Assembly (NCBI GenBank): GCA_017561285.1 | Contig: JAFZDG010000184.1 | Coordinates: 1 to 15,065, forward strand | Length of the DNA stretch: 15,065 nt | Origin: Bacteroidaceae bacterium | Lineage (GTDB): Bacteria; Bacteroidota; Bacteroidia; Bacteroidales; Barnesiellaceae_A | Direction of reading: 5' to 3' | Shown: piece after piece, positions 6,365-14,157 of the stretch | How the letters are laid out: every line of letters starts with the position of its first letter | Numbering within the stretch: the stretch's first letter is position 1 | Position numbers and translations under genes: made by a program | The notes under the pieces: model-generated | Told to the model about the DNA's origin: nothing | Database searches by the model: none | The model's input: only the letters and a program-made list of their open reading frames with translations

Positions 6365-6844
6365 TTATCGTACAGGCAGTTTCATCTGCTCGGGCAGGAA
6401 GGCTGCCACGTCTCGGCCGTAGCTTAGCAACTCTCGCACTACCGATGAACTTATATGCGCATACATAGGCTCGGTAAAGAGCATTACGGTTTCCAACCCC
6501 GATATTTCACGATTGACATCGGCAATAGACTTTTCGTACTCAAAATCGATTACCGACCGCACACCGCGTAGCATAAACTGCGCACCACACTCCCGGGCCA
6601 CATCGACCGTAAGGCCACTATACGATATCACCCGCACACGCGGCTCATTGGCAAACAATTCTTCGAGCATAGCAATGCGCTCTTCGGTAGTAAACATAGG
6701 CCGCTTCTGCGCATTGACACCTATGGCTATTACTACCTCATCGAACATCGATAACGCTCGACACACAACCGAGTAATGTCCCAATGTAAAGGGATCGAAA
6801 GTTCCGGGGAATATAGCCACCCGCTTACAACAATTCGGCATCAT
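6365..6844 (-). CDS. coaD: Phosphopantetheine adenylyltransferase
   Basis: The 159-residue enzyme transfers AMP from ATP to 4'-phosphopantetheine, the penultimate step of coenzyme A synthesis. The nucleotidyltransferase signature is complete: VAIFPGTFDPFTLGH (9-23) with the T/HxGH motif at TLGH (20-23), the RGVRSVIDFEYE segment (93-104) that binds substrate, and the ISSSVVREL motif (131-139). Length is typical. The start lies inside the end of parE, with a 20-base overlap, so translation is probably coupled. Two ATG codons stand in tandem at the start and either could be used. It is the middle gene of parE-coaD-S41 peptidase. Confidence 0.96.
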   Translation of the reverse strand: MMPNCCKRVAIFPGTFDPFTLGHYSVVCRALSMFDEVVIAIGVNAQKRPMFTTEERIAMLEELFANEPRVRVISYSGLTVDVARECGAQFMLRGVRSVIDFEYEKSIADVNREISGLETVMLFTEPMYAHISSSVVRELLSYGRDVAAFLPEQMKLPVR

Positions 6845-8801
6845 CTTCTACAACAAGATTATCTACAATAAATGTTTGACGTTCCATCGTATTCTTACCC
6901 ATATAATACTCCAAGAGCTTATTTACGAGGTCTTCTTTGCGGAGTTCTACTCGATCGAGACGAATATCAGAGCCTATAAATCCCTTAAACTCATCCTTCG
7001 ATATTTCGCCCAAACCTTTAAATCGGGTAATCTCGGCATTATTGCCCAACTTGTCTATGGCAGCTTGTCGCTCCTCATCGGTATAGCAATAATACACCTC
7101 CTGTCCGGGCAGTTGCTCAGGCACTTCCGCTTCGGGCGTTTCGCCCTTCTTCAATCGTTTGCGTTTAGGCTCTTTCTTGGGTTGATAATGCTTATTGCGC
7201 ACGCGGAACAGCGGTGTTTGCAGCACATATACGTGTCCTTTTTTTACCAAATCGGGGAAGAACTGCAAGAAGAACGTCAACAGCAGCAAGCGTATGTGCA
7301 TACCATCCACATCGGCATCGGTAGCAATTATCACTTTATTATAACGTAGTCCATCCAATCCTTCTTCTATATTGAGAGCCGCTTGCAGGAGGTTAAACTC
7401 ATCGTTCTCATACACCACCTTTTGGGTAAGGCCAAAGCAATTGAGCGGTTTACCACGCAGGCTGAATACAGCCTGTGTCTCCACATCGCGCACTTGGGTG
7501 ATTGTACCCGAAGCCGAGTCGCCCTCGGTAATAAATATGCAACTCTCATCGCGCCGATCGACAGCATTTTTGCGGCGATCTTCGGGATCATTGTAGTGTA
7601 TATGACAGTCGCGCAACTTACGGTTATGCAGACTCACTTTCTTAGCTTTTTCGCGAGCCAACTTAGCCACACCGGCCATAGCCTTGCGCTCACGCTCACT
7701 CTCGGCAATCTTGCGCAACATCACTTCGGCCGTTTCGCCATTGATGTGCAAGTAGTTGTCGAGTTCCTTTTTCAAGAAGTCGTTGATAAACTTATTGACA
7801 GTAGGTCCATCAGGGCCCATATCGCGAGAACCGAGTTTTGTTTTGGTTTGCGATTCGAAGACCGGCTCCTCCACCTTCACGCTGATAGAGGCCACTATAC
7901 CATTGCGTATATCGGTATATTCAAATCCCTTACTATAAAACTCCTTGATAGTGCGTCCTATAGCCTCCTTGAAGGCAGCCAAGTGTGTACCACCTTGTGT
8001 CGTATGCTGACCATTAACAAACGAATAATACTCCTCGCCATACTGATTGGTATGAGTAATGACCACCTCTATATCCTCACCTTTGAGATGTATAGGGGCA
8101 TAGAGTGGCTCCGAAGTCATATATTCGTTGAGCAAATCTACCAATCCATGTCGCGACAAATACTTACGACCGTTGAGCATAATAACCAGGCCGGTATTCA
8201 AGAAAACATAGTTTTTGATGAGTGGCTCTATATATTCAAGCTTATACTCATAATCGACAAAGATAGATTTATCGGGGGTAAACTGTACCAAAGTACCATT
8301 GGGCTCATCGGTAGGTACTACCTCGCTCTCCTCAATAACTTCGCCACAAGCATAGCTCACCGACTTACACATACCATCGCGATAGGCCTGAATAAAGAAG
8401 TTTGTCGACAAGGCATTCACAGCCTTGATACCCACGCCGTTGAGTCCCACCGATTTCTTGAATGCCTTAGAGTCATATTTAGCACCGGTATTCATCTTAG
8501 ACGACACATCGCGCACCTTGTCGAGCGGAATACCCCGACCATAGTCACGTACCGACACACTGCCATCACTCACTTCTACAATTACTTGTTTTCCAAAGCC
8601 CATCATATACTCATCTATGGCATTGTCGAGCACCTCTTTCAACAGCACATACACACCGTCATCGCTGTGCGAGCCATCGCCCAACTTACCAATATACATA
8701 CCCGGGCGGCGGCGTATATGTTCCTTCCAATCAAGCGTACGTATAGCATCCGAGCCATACTCCAACCCCTGCGGGGCTACATTTATATCTGCGTTATCCA
8801 T
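6825..8801 (-). CDS. parE: DNA topoisomerase IV subunit B
   Basis: This 658-residue ATPase subunit of a type II topoisomerase works with ParC to decatenate chromosomes. The GHKL ATPase domain shows EVLDNAIDE (56-64, with Glu56 and Asn60), DYGRGIP (86-92), VGLNGVGIKAV (118-128) and the QTKTKLG loop (318-324) that senses ATP. The TOPRIM region has EGDSASG (426-432) and the metal-binding DADVDG (495-500). A lysine-rich, proline-containing insert at about 541-568 interrupts the C-terminal part. GyrB is the alternative, but this length, the DWKEHIRRRPGMYIG opening and the coaD neighbour match Bacteroidetes ParE. parC is not next to it here. The leader carries a good promoter (8916-8946) and two small hairpins. 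Confidence 0.9.
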   Translation of the reverse strand: MDNADINVAPQGLEYGSDAIRTLDWKEHIRRRPGMYIGKLGDGSHSDDGVYVLLKEVLDNAIDEYMMGFGKQVIVEVSDGSVSVRDYGRGIPLDKVRDVSSKMNTGAKYDSKAFKKSVGLNGVGIKAVNALSTNFFIQAYRDGMCKSVSYACGEVIEESEVVPTDEPNGTLVQFTPDKSIFVDYEYKLEYIEPLIKNYVFLNTGLVIMLNGRKYLSRHGLVDLLNEYMTSEPLYAPIHLKGEDIEVVITHTNQYGEEYYSFVNGQHTTQGGTHLAAFKEAIGRTIKEFYSKGFEYTDIRNGIVASISVKVEEPVFESQTKTKLGSRDMGPDGPTVNKFINDFLKKELDNYLHINGETAEVMLRKIAESERERKAMAGVAKLAREKAKKVSLHNRKLRDCHIHYNDPEDRRKNAVDRRDESCIFITEGDSASGTITQVRDVETQAVFSLRGKPLNCFGLTQKVVYENDEFNLLQAALNIEEGLDGLRYNKVIIATDADVDGMHIRLLLLTFFLQFFPDLVKKGHVYVLQTPLFRVRNKHYQPKKEPKRKRLKKGETPEAEVPEQLPGQEVYYCYTDEERQAAIDKLGNNAEITRFKGLGEISKDEFKGFIGSDIRLDRVELRKEDLVNKLLEYYMGKNTMERQTFIVDNLVVEDDAELL

Positions 8802-8831
8802 AAGTGTTTAACGTACAAAACTATCAATCTA

Positions 8832-8839
8832 CAAAGATA
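8832..8839 (-). promoter_or_regulatory. Second -7-like element before parE
   Basis: The minus strand carries TATCTTTG here, identical to the -7 element of the main parE promoter 84 bases further up. No TTTG is found 18-20 bases upstream, so it is only a candidate for a second, proximal start site about 25 bases before the ATG. Confidence 0.3.
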
Positions 8840-8915
8840 GAAATAAACGAGCGAGAAATACGAAGTTTACTTCGATATTTTTCACAGCGAACGAAAGTAT
8901 TTTCGAGCTTTACCT

Positions 8916-8946
8916 CAAAGATACGAACTTCTTGTGATATAGCAAA
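8916..8946 (-). promoter_or_regulatory. Main promoter of parE-coaD-S41 peptidase operon
   Basis: On the minus strand TTTG (8943-8946), a 19-base spacer and TATCTTTG (8916-8923) match the Bacteroidetes consensus exactly. The predicted start near 8909 gives a leader of about 108 bases. The -33 element lies in the foot of the hairpin at 8943-8974. The transcript begins with two short stem-loops (8892-8905 and 8861-8874). Confidence 0.75.
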
Positions 8947-8985
8947 GCCCCGGCTTGTGAAAGTCAGGGCTTTGTTTCTTATTTT
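8943..8985 (+). terminator. Terminator-like hairpin facing the plus strand, with no plus-strand gene
   Basis: CAAAGCCC (8943-8950) pairs with GGGCTTTG (8967-8974). After a single C/A mismatch an inner stem GGCTT/AAGTC (8952-8956, 8961-8965) closes the loop GTGA, a GNRA tetraloop. TTTCTTATTTTT follows. The inner stem uses a G-U pair that would be an A-C mismatch in the opposite RNA, and the tail is T-rich only on the plus strand. The signal is therefore strand-specific. Both neighbouring operons run on the minus strand, so what it terminates is unknown. Confidence 0.6.
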
Positions 8986-9009
8986 TCACTTATTTTTTAC
9001 GCACGCCAC

Positions 9010-9041
9010 AAAAAGAAGATGCCTCATTTTGAGATACCATC
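9010..9041 (-). terminator. Terminator of the phoB-phoR operon
   Basis: On the minus strand the hairpin begins at the last two bases of the phoR stop codon. GATG pairs with CATC, and TCTCA pairs with TGAGG around an AAA loop, with GTA bulged. The tail TTCTTTTTG follows directly. The stem is modest but the T tract is good. Confidence 0.55.
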
Positions 9042-10341
9042 ATTGAGCAATTACCTGCTTGCTCAAGGTAAACTCAAAACGTAATCCACCATTCAGACGA
9101 TTGGCAACGGTGATAGTACCACCATGAAATTGAACGGCATGCTTTACGATGGCAAGCCCAAGACCGGTGCCCCCCTTTTGACGGGAACGGCCTTTATCCA
9201 CACGATAGAACCGCTCGAAAAGGCGTGGCAATTGTTCAGGCTGAACACCCTTGCCATCATCTTCAAAGCAGATACGACACGCCTTCTCGTTATTTTCGAG
9301 CAACGATATGTAGATATTTTTACCCTCCGAATAGGCGATGGCATTTTCGGTCAGGTTGCGGAATATGGAGCCTATCAATGAGGGGTTGCCATCAACGATA
9401 ACCTCTTCGCCAAAATCGGTATGCAACGTCAAACATTCTCCCTCGGGCATCATATTCACCTCCTCGGCAATATCATTGATTATTTCATTGATTACAACTT
9501 TTTCTCGGCCTATCAGAGTACTTCCATCTTCCATTCGGGTAATGAGCGATACATCGTTAAGCAGTCGGCGAAGACGCTCATTGTGCATATAACATCGCTC
9601 AATGAGTTCTTGTCGCTTCTCCTCGCTCAAGACAATCCCCGACAACAATGTTTCGAGGCATACCTGAATCGATGCTACGGGCGTTTTCAATTCGTGATTA
9701 ATATTATTGGTCAGCTGCCGTTTGAGGCGGTTTCGTTCTTGTTCTGCTTCGTAGCGATTGACACGCTCAATATCCTTACCAAGTTTGCGAGTGGTAAAGT
9801 ATGCCACAATACTCATTACAAGGCTGATAGAAATCATCACAACAAGGAACGACCAGTCTGCTTCGAGCAAATCTTGCAAAGTACCGGAATAGGGAATGGC
9901 TGCACGAACGACAACTCGTTCACCTCGCGTTGCAGAGTAAAAATATTGCCGTCCATCACTGACCGATTGTCGACTGATGTGATACCCAAAACCATCTTTG
10001 AGTGCTGTTGCTACCTCCGGGCGATTTCGGTGATTGTCAAGAGAGTCGAGCGATATGGTATTATCGTAAACTACAGCGCCCGAAAGTGTGATAATAGATA
10101 TTCGCAACTCATCGAATGGCTTGTCGTGTGTGTCGATATAATCTTCAAACTCCCCGCCTTCCTCAACCGTTGTAAGCAGATGTCTATTATACTGCTGTAG
10201 CTGAGCATTCAGGAACTCCAACTTATACTCTTTCTCTCTGATATATTGAAATCCGATAAAACAGAGCACCATTGCCCACGAAAAGACAATAAGTTGCAAA
10301 AAGAGTCGCTTATGATATGATATTTTAGTCGCGGAAGCCAT
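9040..10341 (-). CDS. phoR: Sensor histidine kinase, PhoR-like
   Basis: This 433-residue membrane kinase has a first membrane segment at about 13-31, an extracytoplasmic part of roughly 130 residues and a second membrane segment at about 164-185. After a short linker comes the dimerisation/phosphoacceptor domain with NHELKTP (His216). The HATPase domain carries the N box NLTENA (329-334), the G1 box DDGKG (361-365), the F box LFERFYRVD (374-382) and the G2 box GTGLGLAIVKH (391-401). No PAS domain is visible, unlike E. coli PhoR. The ATG overlaps the end of the response regulator gene by 17 bases, so the pair is translationally coupled. The phosphate role is inferred from the divergent pst operon and its Pho-box-like repeats; the kinase motifs alone do not give it. 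Confidence 0.85.
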   Translation of the reverse strand: MASATKISYHKRLFLQLIVFSWAMVLCFIGFQYIREKEYKLEFLNAQLQQYNRHLLTTVEEGGEFEDYIDTHDKPFDELRISIITLSGAVVYDNTISLDSLDNHRNRPEVATALKDGFGYHISRQSVSDGRQYFYSATRGERVVVRAAIPYSGTLQDLLEADWSFLVVMISISLVMSIVAYFTTRKLGKDIERVNRYEAEQERNRLKRQLTNNINHELKTPVASIQVCLETLLSGIVLSEEKRQELIERCYMHNERLRRLLNDVSLITRMEDGSTLIGREKVVINEIINDIAEEVNMMPEGECLTLHTDFGEEVIVDGNPSLIGSIFRNLTENAIAYSEGKNIYISLLENNEKACRICFEDDGKGVQPEQLPRLFERFYRVDKGRSRQKGGTGLGLAIVKHAVQFHGGTITVANRLNGGLRFEFTLSKQVIAQ

Positions 10342-11023
10342 AACCGAAACCTGAGCGAGTTACAATATATGAACCATATTTGCCAATTTTAGAACGCAAG
10401 CGAGTAATATTCACATCGATGGTACGATCGAGAACCACCACTTCATTACTCCATACACTATTTAAAATTTGTTCTCGCGAGCATATTTTGCCTCGATGCT
10501 GAATCAAATAAGCCAACAATTCAAACTCCTTGCGTGCGAGCTTAACCTCTTCGCCATCCACCATACAACGCTTAAACTCTAAATCGAGGCACACGCCATC
10601 GACCACCAAGCGGCTCAGTTTTTCGGTCGATACATTATTGCCCTTGTGTGCAGCCGTTCGGCGTAGGACACTTTTCACTCGTGCTATGACATTGCGAACG
10701 GTATAGGGCTTCATAATATAATCATCGGCACCGAGGTTCAACCCCATAACCATATCATCCTCCGTATCACGTGCCGTACAGAAAATAATAGGTATATCGG
10801 CTGTTGCAACATCTGCTTTCAACATTTTAGCCATCTTAATACCGCTGATTTCGCCCATCATTATATCAAGCAAAATAAGCGAATATTCTTTCAGATTATA
10901 ACCGAGTGCTTGCTCGGCACTAAAAGCAATATCAACATCATATCCCTCATTCTCGAGATTCAGTTTTAGAATCTCACACAGGGTTTCTTCATCATCTACT
11001 ATCAATATACGATTTGTTTCCAT
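10325..11023 (-). CDS. phoB: OmpR/PhoB family response regulator
   Basis: The 232-residue regulator has a receiver domain (about 4-120) with acidic pair Asp10-Asp11 in LIVDDEE, phosphoacceptor Asp53 in LLDIMMG, switch Thr83 in FCTARD and Lys105 in MKPY. A winged-helix DNA-binding domain (about 135-231) follows, with the typical LARKEFELLAYL, DRTIDVNITRLRSKIG and RSGFGYGF ends. An upstream in-frame ATG at 11068 would add 15 residues. It is rejected because the -7 promoter element at 11047-11054 lies downstream of it, and METNRILIVDDEE is the normal family start. It overlaps the kinase gene and is divergent from the pst operon, so it probably activates that operon and may control its own. Confidence 0.88.
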   Translation of the reverse strand: METNRILIVDDEETLCEILKLNLENEGYDVDIAFSAEQALGYNLKEYSLILLDIMMGEISGIKMAKMLKADVATADIPIIFCTARDTEDDMVMGLNLGADDYIMKPYTVRNVIARVKSVLRRTAAHKGNNVSTEKLSRLVVDGVCLDLEFKRCMVDGEEVKLARKEFELLAYLIQHRGKICSREQILNSVWSNEVVVLDRTIDVNITRLRSKIGKYGSYIVTRSGFGYGFRD

Positions 11024-11046
11024 ATACTTATATAAATTACTGAGCG

Positions 11047-11054
11047 CAAAATTA
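11047..11054 (-). promoter_or_regulatory. Promoter -7 element of phoB-phoR
   Basis: TAATTTTG on the minus strand is a full TAnnTTTG match, with a start expected near 11041, about 17 bases before the phoB ATG. At the usual distance upstream the sequence is TATTTT rather than TTTG. The promoter may therefore be weak or need an activator. Confidence 0.55.
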
Positions 11055-11151
11055 CAGAGATTTAGCAAATGGGAAAATACCTCAATTTAGATTTAATAAA
11101 AATGTAATTTTTTTTGCACAGTATATCTATTTCACGAAAGCCTAATTTTTT

Positions 11152-11169
11152 TGAAACTTTTATGAAACT
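11152..11169 (+). repeat. Pho-box-like direct repeat (probable PhoB operator)
   Basis: TGAAACT occurs at 11152-11158 and again at 11163-11169. These are two identical 7-base units separated by four A/T bases, with an 11-base period. PhoB/OmpR-type regulators bind such tandem half-sites; the E. coli Pho box has the same 7+4+7 layout with a different unit (CTGTCAT). The pair ends 9 bases before the -7 element of the plus-strand promoter, replacing a normal -33 element, as expected for an activator site. Confidence 0.6.
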
Positions 11170-11178
11170 ATACCTCCG

Positions 11179-11186
11179 TTCCTTTG
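11179..11186 (+). promoter_or_regulatory. Promoter -7 element of the porin-pst operon
   Basis: TTCCTTTG matches TAnnTTTG at all but the second base. There is no TTTG at 19 bases. Instead the TGAAACT repeats occupy that space, which suggests a promoter that depends on an activator. Transcription would begin near 11192, about 16 bases before the first ATG of the barrel gene. Confidence 0.6.
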
Positions 11187-11207
11187 CAGTGTCAAAACAA
11201 AACTAAT

Positions 11208-12197
11208 ATGACAATGAAAATGAAATTTATTATGGCAGGTCTTTTAGCCTGCATCGGTATCACTGCTATAGCACAAGATACCACCCAAAAGGAGGAGCCT
11301 AAAGGCAAAGCAATTGTACAAGTATTTGGTAACATTCATGCCGATTTTAACTCGGATGCTTACAGCGTGGGCTTTGAGTTGGATCGTAGTTACTTGGGCT
11401 ATGAGTATAATTTCGGCAATGGGCTCTCGGTGAAAGGTGTGATGGACATCGGCAAGTCATCAGATGTAAGCGACTATCAACGCATCGCCTACATTAAAAA
11501 TGCAATGGTTTCGTGGAAAACCGGTAATCTTACGTTGAATGGTGGTCTTATTTCGACTACACAGTTCAACTTCCAAGAGAAATTCTGGGGCTACCGTTAC
11601 ATTATGAAATCGTTCCAAGATGAATACAAGTTCGGAAGCAGCGCAGACTTGGGTATCTCTGTAGCCTACAAATTTGCCAATTGGATTTCGGCAGATGCCA
11701 TTGTTGTCAATGGAGAGGGTTACAAAAAGATACAAGCAAACAATGGTTTCAATTATGGATTGGGCATAACGCTTACTCCCATAAAAGGCTTCCAAATCCG
11801 CTTGTATGGTGGTTTGAACGAGAGCGGAGAAGAGGGGAAAAAGGATATTGCAAATCTGGCTGCCTTTGTGGGCTACAAACACGAGATGTTTACCATAGGT
11901 GCCGAGTACAACTATATGATGAACGCAGCATACAAGGAGGATGCCAACCAAAGCGGTTATTCGGTCTTTGCATCTGTAAATCTGCCCAAAGAGATCTCTT
12001 TGTATGCACGATTCGATGATTTGTACTCAAACAACAACTGGAACATTGCCAAAGATGAGCGAGCAGCAATACTGGGTGCTCAATTCAGACTCGGCAAATA
12101 TGTAAAAATAGCTCCCAACTTCAGAATGAGTATGCCAAAGGCTGATGGTGCAAAGAACAGCTACTCGGCATATATAAACTGTTACTTTGGCATATAA
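11208..12197 (+). CDS. Outer-membrane beta-barrel protein, probable phosphate-regulated porin
   Basis: The mature part looks like a porin-type barrel: after a signal peptide (ending about AIAQ) come alternating aromatic strands with many Tyr, Phe, Gly and Asn, such as SYLGYEYNFGNGLSVKG, GFNYGLGITLTP and FTIGAEYNYMM. The chain of about 329 residues ends in the aromatic strand SAYINCYFGI. I cannot name the family; OprO/OprP-like phosphate porins are longer and this may be a shorter analogue. Three in-frame ATGs lie at 11208, 11214 and 11220, and any could be the start. A TTG at 11184 is excluded because it lies within the promoter. The gene is first in the pst operon, 30 bases before pstS, so a role in phosphate passage across the outer membrane is inferred from position. 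Confidence 0.75.
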   Translation: MTMKMKFIMAGLLACIGITAIAQDTTQKEEPKGKAIVQVFGNIHADFNSDAYSVGFELDRSYLGYEYNFGNGLSVKGVMDIGKSSDVSDYQRIAYIKNAMVSWKTGNLTLNGGLISTTQFNFQEKFWGYRYIMKSFQDEYKFGSSADLGISVAYKFANWISADAIVVNGEGYKKIQANNGFNYGLGITLTPIKGFQIRLYGGLNESGEEGKKDIANLAAFVGYKHEMFTIGAEYNYMMNAAYKEDANQSGYSVFASVNLPKEISLYARFDDLYSNNNWNIAKDERAAILGAQFRLGKYVKIAPNFRMSMPKADGAKNSYSAYINCYFGI

Positions 12198-12227
12198 CAA
12201 AAATAGCAACCTAATAATCAGAAATTT

Positions 12228-13289
12228 ATGAAAAAGATTCTTTCGTCAATGATGACATTGGCAGTGGTACTTGCTCTTACAGCTTGTGGCGGTAATTCAA
12301 ATGATGGTGGTCGTAAGGCACAAGAACTCTCGGGAGCCGGTGCAACATTTCCCCTTCCTTTCTACAATGTGGTGTTTGAGAATTTCTCACAAGTAAATGG
12401 TGATGTAGTTGCATATGGTGGTATAGGCTCCGGTGGCGGTGTTCGCAACTTACGTGATAAGATAGTGGATTTTGCCGGCAGTGACGCATTCCTTTCCGAC
12501 AAGGAGATGGCTGAGATGAATCCTGTAATCCACATTCCTACCTGTATGGGTGCTGTGGTTGTTGCCTATAATCTCGATGGCGTAGATGAATTGAAGCTCT
12601 CGGGCGAGGTGATTGCCGACATCTTTGCCGGTAATATCAAAATGTGGAATGATGAACGTTTGGCGACGCTTAATCCCGATGTAACTCTTCCGGCTGAAGC
12701 TATCATCCCGGTATTCCGTTCGGATGGCTCAGGAACAACATTCGTATTTACCGACTATTTGACAAAGGTTAGTCCTATGTGGAAAGAGAAATTTGGTGCA
12801 GGCAAGTCTGTCAACTTTCCTTCGGGACAAGCCGCAAAGGGCAACCCCGGTGTAGCCGGCGTAGTAAAGCAAACCAAAAACTCAATTGGTTATGTAGGAT
12901 CTGAGTACGCCTTTGCACAGAATATTCCATACGCTCAGATTCAGAACGTAAGAGGTGAGTTTGTATTACCTTCATCGGCTTCCATCTCAGCAGCCGCATC
13001 GGGCGTAATTCCTGCCGACACTCGTTGCTCTATCACCAATGCCGATGCGGCGGGTGCATATCCCATTTCAACATTCACCTGGATGATTATCTACAAGGAA
13101 CAGAACTACTCTGACCGCTCGAAGGAGCAGGCCGTAGCTACCCTCGACCTTTTGCAATATATCCTCTCGGATGAAGTACAAAAGATTACCTCGGAGGTTC
13201 ACTACGCGCCACTTCCTGATAAGGCAAAAGAGCTGAGTATGAAAAACTTGAAAGCCGTAACTTTTGATGGCGAAGCCATATTGCAATAA
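12228..13289 (+). CDS. pstS: Phosphate ABC transporter substrate-binding lipoprotein
   Basis: The 353-residue protein is the high-affinity phosphate receptor of the Pst system. A lipoprotein signal peptide ends in LTAC, placing the lipid on Cys20. Residues after the cysteine (GGNSNDGG) lack the acidic cluster that marks surface-exposed Bacteroidetes lipoproteins, so a periplasmic location is likely. Two phosphate-loop motifs of the family are present: SGAGATFP near the start of the mature protein and RSDGSGTT in the middle. SGQAAKGNPGVAGVV and NSIGYVGSEYA add further family signature. It starts without a Shine-Dalgarno motif, 30 bases after the barrel gene and 9 bases before pstC. There is no promoter in the short gap, so expression depends on the Pho-controlled promoter upstream. 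Confidence 0.95.
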   Translation: MKKILSSMMTLAVVLALTACGGNSNDGGRKAQELSGAGATFPLPFYNVVFENFSQVNGDVVAYGGIGSGGGVRNLRDKIVDFAGSDAFLSDKEMAEMNPVIHIPTCMGAVVVAYNLDGVDELKLSGEVIADIFAGNIKMWNDERLATLNPDVTLPAEAIIPVFRSDGSGTTFVFTDYLTKVSPMWKEKFGAGKSVNFPSGQAAKGNPGVAGVVKQTKNSIGYVGSEYAFAQNIPYAQIQNVRGEFVLPSSASISAAASGVIPADTRCSITNADAAGAYPISTFTWMIIYKEQNYSDRSKEQAVATLDLLQYILSDEVQKITSEVHYAPLPDKAKELSMKNLKAVTFDGEAILQ

Positions 13290-13298
13290 CAGATAGCT

Positions 13299-14156
13299 AT
13301 GAACGATAAATTATATAAAGTCTTATTGTTCGCAGTTGCATTGATAATGCCCGTAGTGTGCGGGGGCGTGGTTTACGCCCTCGTCACTGACGCATACGAA
13401 GCATTTGAGCATTTTGGATTTTTGAATTTTCTCACCTCTTCTGAGTGGAGCTACACTGAGGGTGCAGAGCAGTATGGAGCGTTGCCCTTCATTACAGGCA
13501 CGCTGATGACGACGCTCTTGGCTCTCATCTTCTGCATTCCCTTTTCGCTCCCCGTTGCACTGTTTGTGGGTGAGTATTTCGAAGGAACAAAGGTGGCAGC
13601 GGTATTGAGTACCGTAACCGACCTTTTGGCGGGTATTCCCTCAATCATTTATGGTCTATGGGGCTTCTACACCTTGCGCCCCATCATTATGGCTCTCAAC
13701 ATCTCGCCACAAGGCTCGGGCGTATTGACTGCCTCGTTAGTCTTGGCGATTATGATTATTCCATATGCAGCATCACTCAGTGCCGAGTTTATCAAGATGG
13801 TACCCAATGACCTGAAAGAGGGCGCATACAGTTTGGGGGCTACTCGAGCAGAGGTGATTCGCAAGATTGTCTTTCCTGTAGCCGGATCGGGTATCTTCTC
13901 ATCCTACATCTTGGCTATTGGTCGTGCCCTGGGTGAGACGATGACCGTAACAATGCTTATAGGCAATACCAATAACATCCCCGACTCCATCACCTCTACC
14001 GGAAACTCTATGGCATCCATTATTGCCAACCAATTTGGCGAGGCTGACGATTTGCGACTCTCATCACTGATTGCTATCGGTCTGATTCTATTCTTGATAA
14101 CCGCAGCAATCAATATGGTGGGTAAGATAATGATTAAACGTGCAAGAATAGTATAA
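13299..14156 (+). CDS. pstC: Phosphate ABC transporter permease PstC
   Basis: The 285-residue inner-membrane permease has about six membrane segments (first at about 8-28, then about 67-91, 105-130, 140-165, 200-222 and 255-277). The cytoplasmic EAA loop that docks the ATPase is clear: EGAYSLGATRAEVIRKI, then VFPVAGSGI (174-199). Family motifs include TDLLAGIPSIIYGLWGFY (107-124) and IGRALGETMTVTMLIGN (207-223). The 9-base gap to pstS and 1-base gap to pstA show a tight operon. The order before PstA, the VYALVTDAYEAF start and the IGRALGETM motif fit PstC rather than PstA. Confidence 0.94.
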   Translation: MNDKLYKVLLFAVALIMPVVCGGVVYALVTDAYEAFEHFGFLNFLTSSEWSYTEGAEQYGALPFITGTLMTTLLALIFCIPFSLPVALFVGEYFEGTKVAAVLSTVTDLLAGIPSIIYGLWGFYTLRPIIMALNISPQGSGVLTASLVLAIMIIPYAASLSAEFIKMVPNDLKEGAYSLGATRAEVIRKIVFPVAGSGIFSSYILAIGRALGETMTVTMLIGNTNNIPDSITSTGNSMASIIANQFGEADDLRLSSLIAIGLILFLITAAINMVGKIMIKRARIV

Positions 14157-14157
14157 T

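Noticed and set aside
7383..8840. Plus-strand open frame of 485 codons opposite parE
   Set aside because: It lies exactly antisense to a well-conserved parE and has no recognisable domain or promoter. Its openness follows from the codon usage of parE on the other strand.
8804..9046. Plus-strand open frame of 80 codons in the parE-phoR gap, as source of the orphan terminator
   Set aside because: It runs through the terminator hairpin and ends after it, the composition looks random, and there is no -7 element before it.
9421..10200. Plus-strand open frame of 259 codons opposite phoR
   Set aside because: Antisense shadow of a kinase with every catalytic box intact; the product resembles no family and has no promoter.
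11184..11207. TTG at 11184 as start of the barrel protein
   Set aside because: It falls inside the -7 promoter element, and the added residues would sit before a normal signal peptide.
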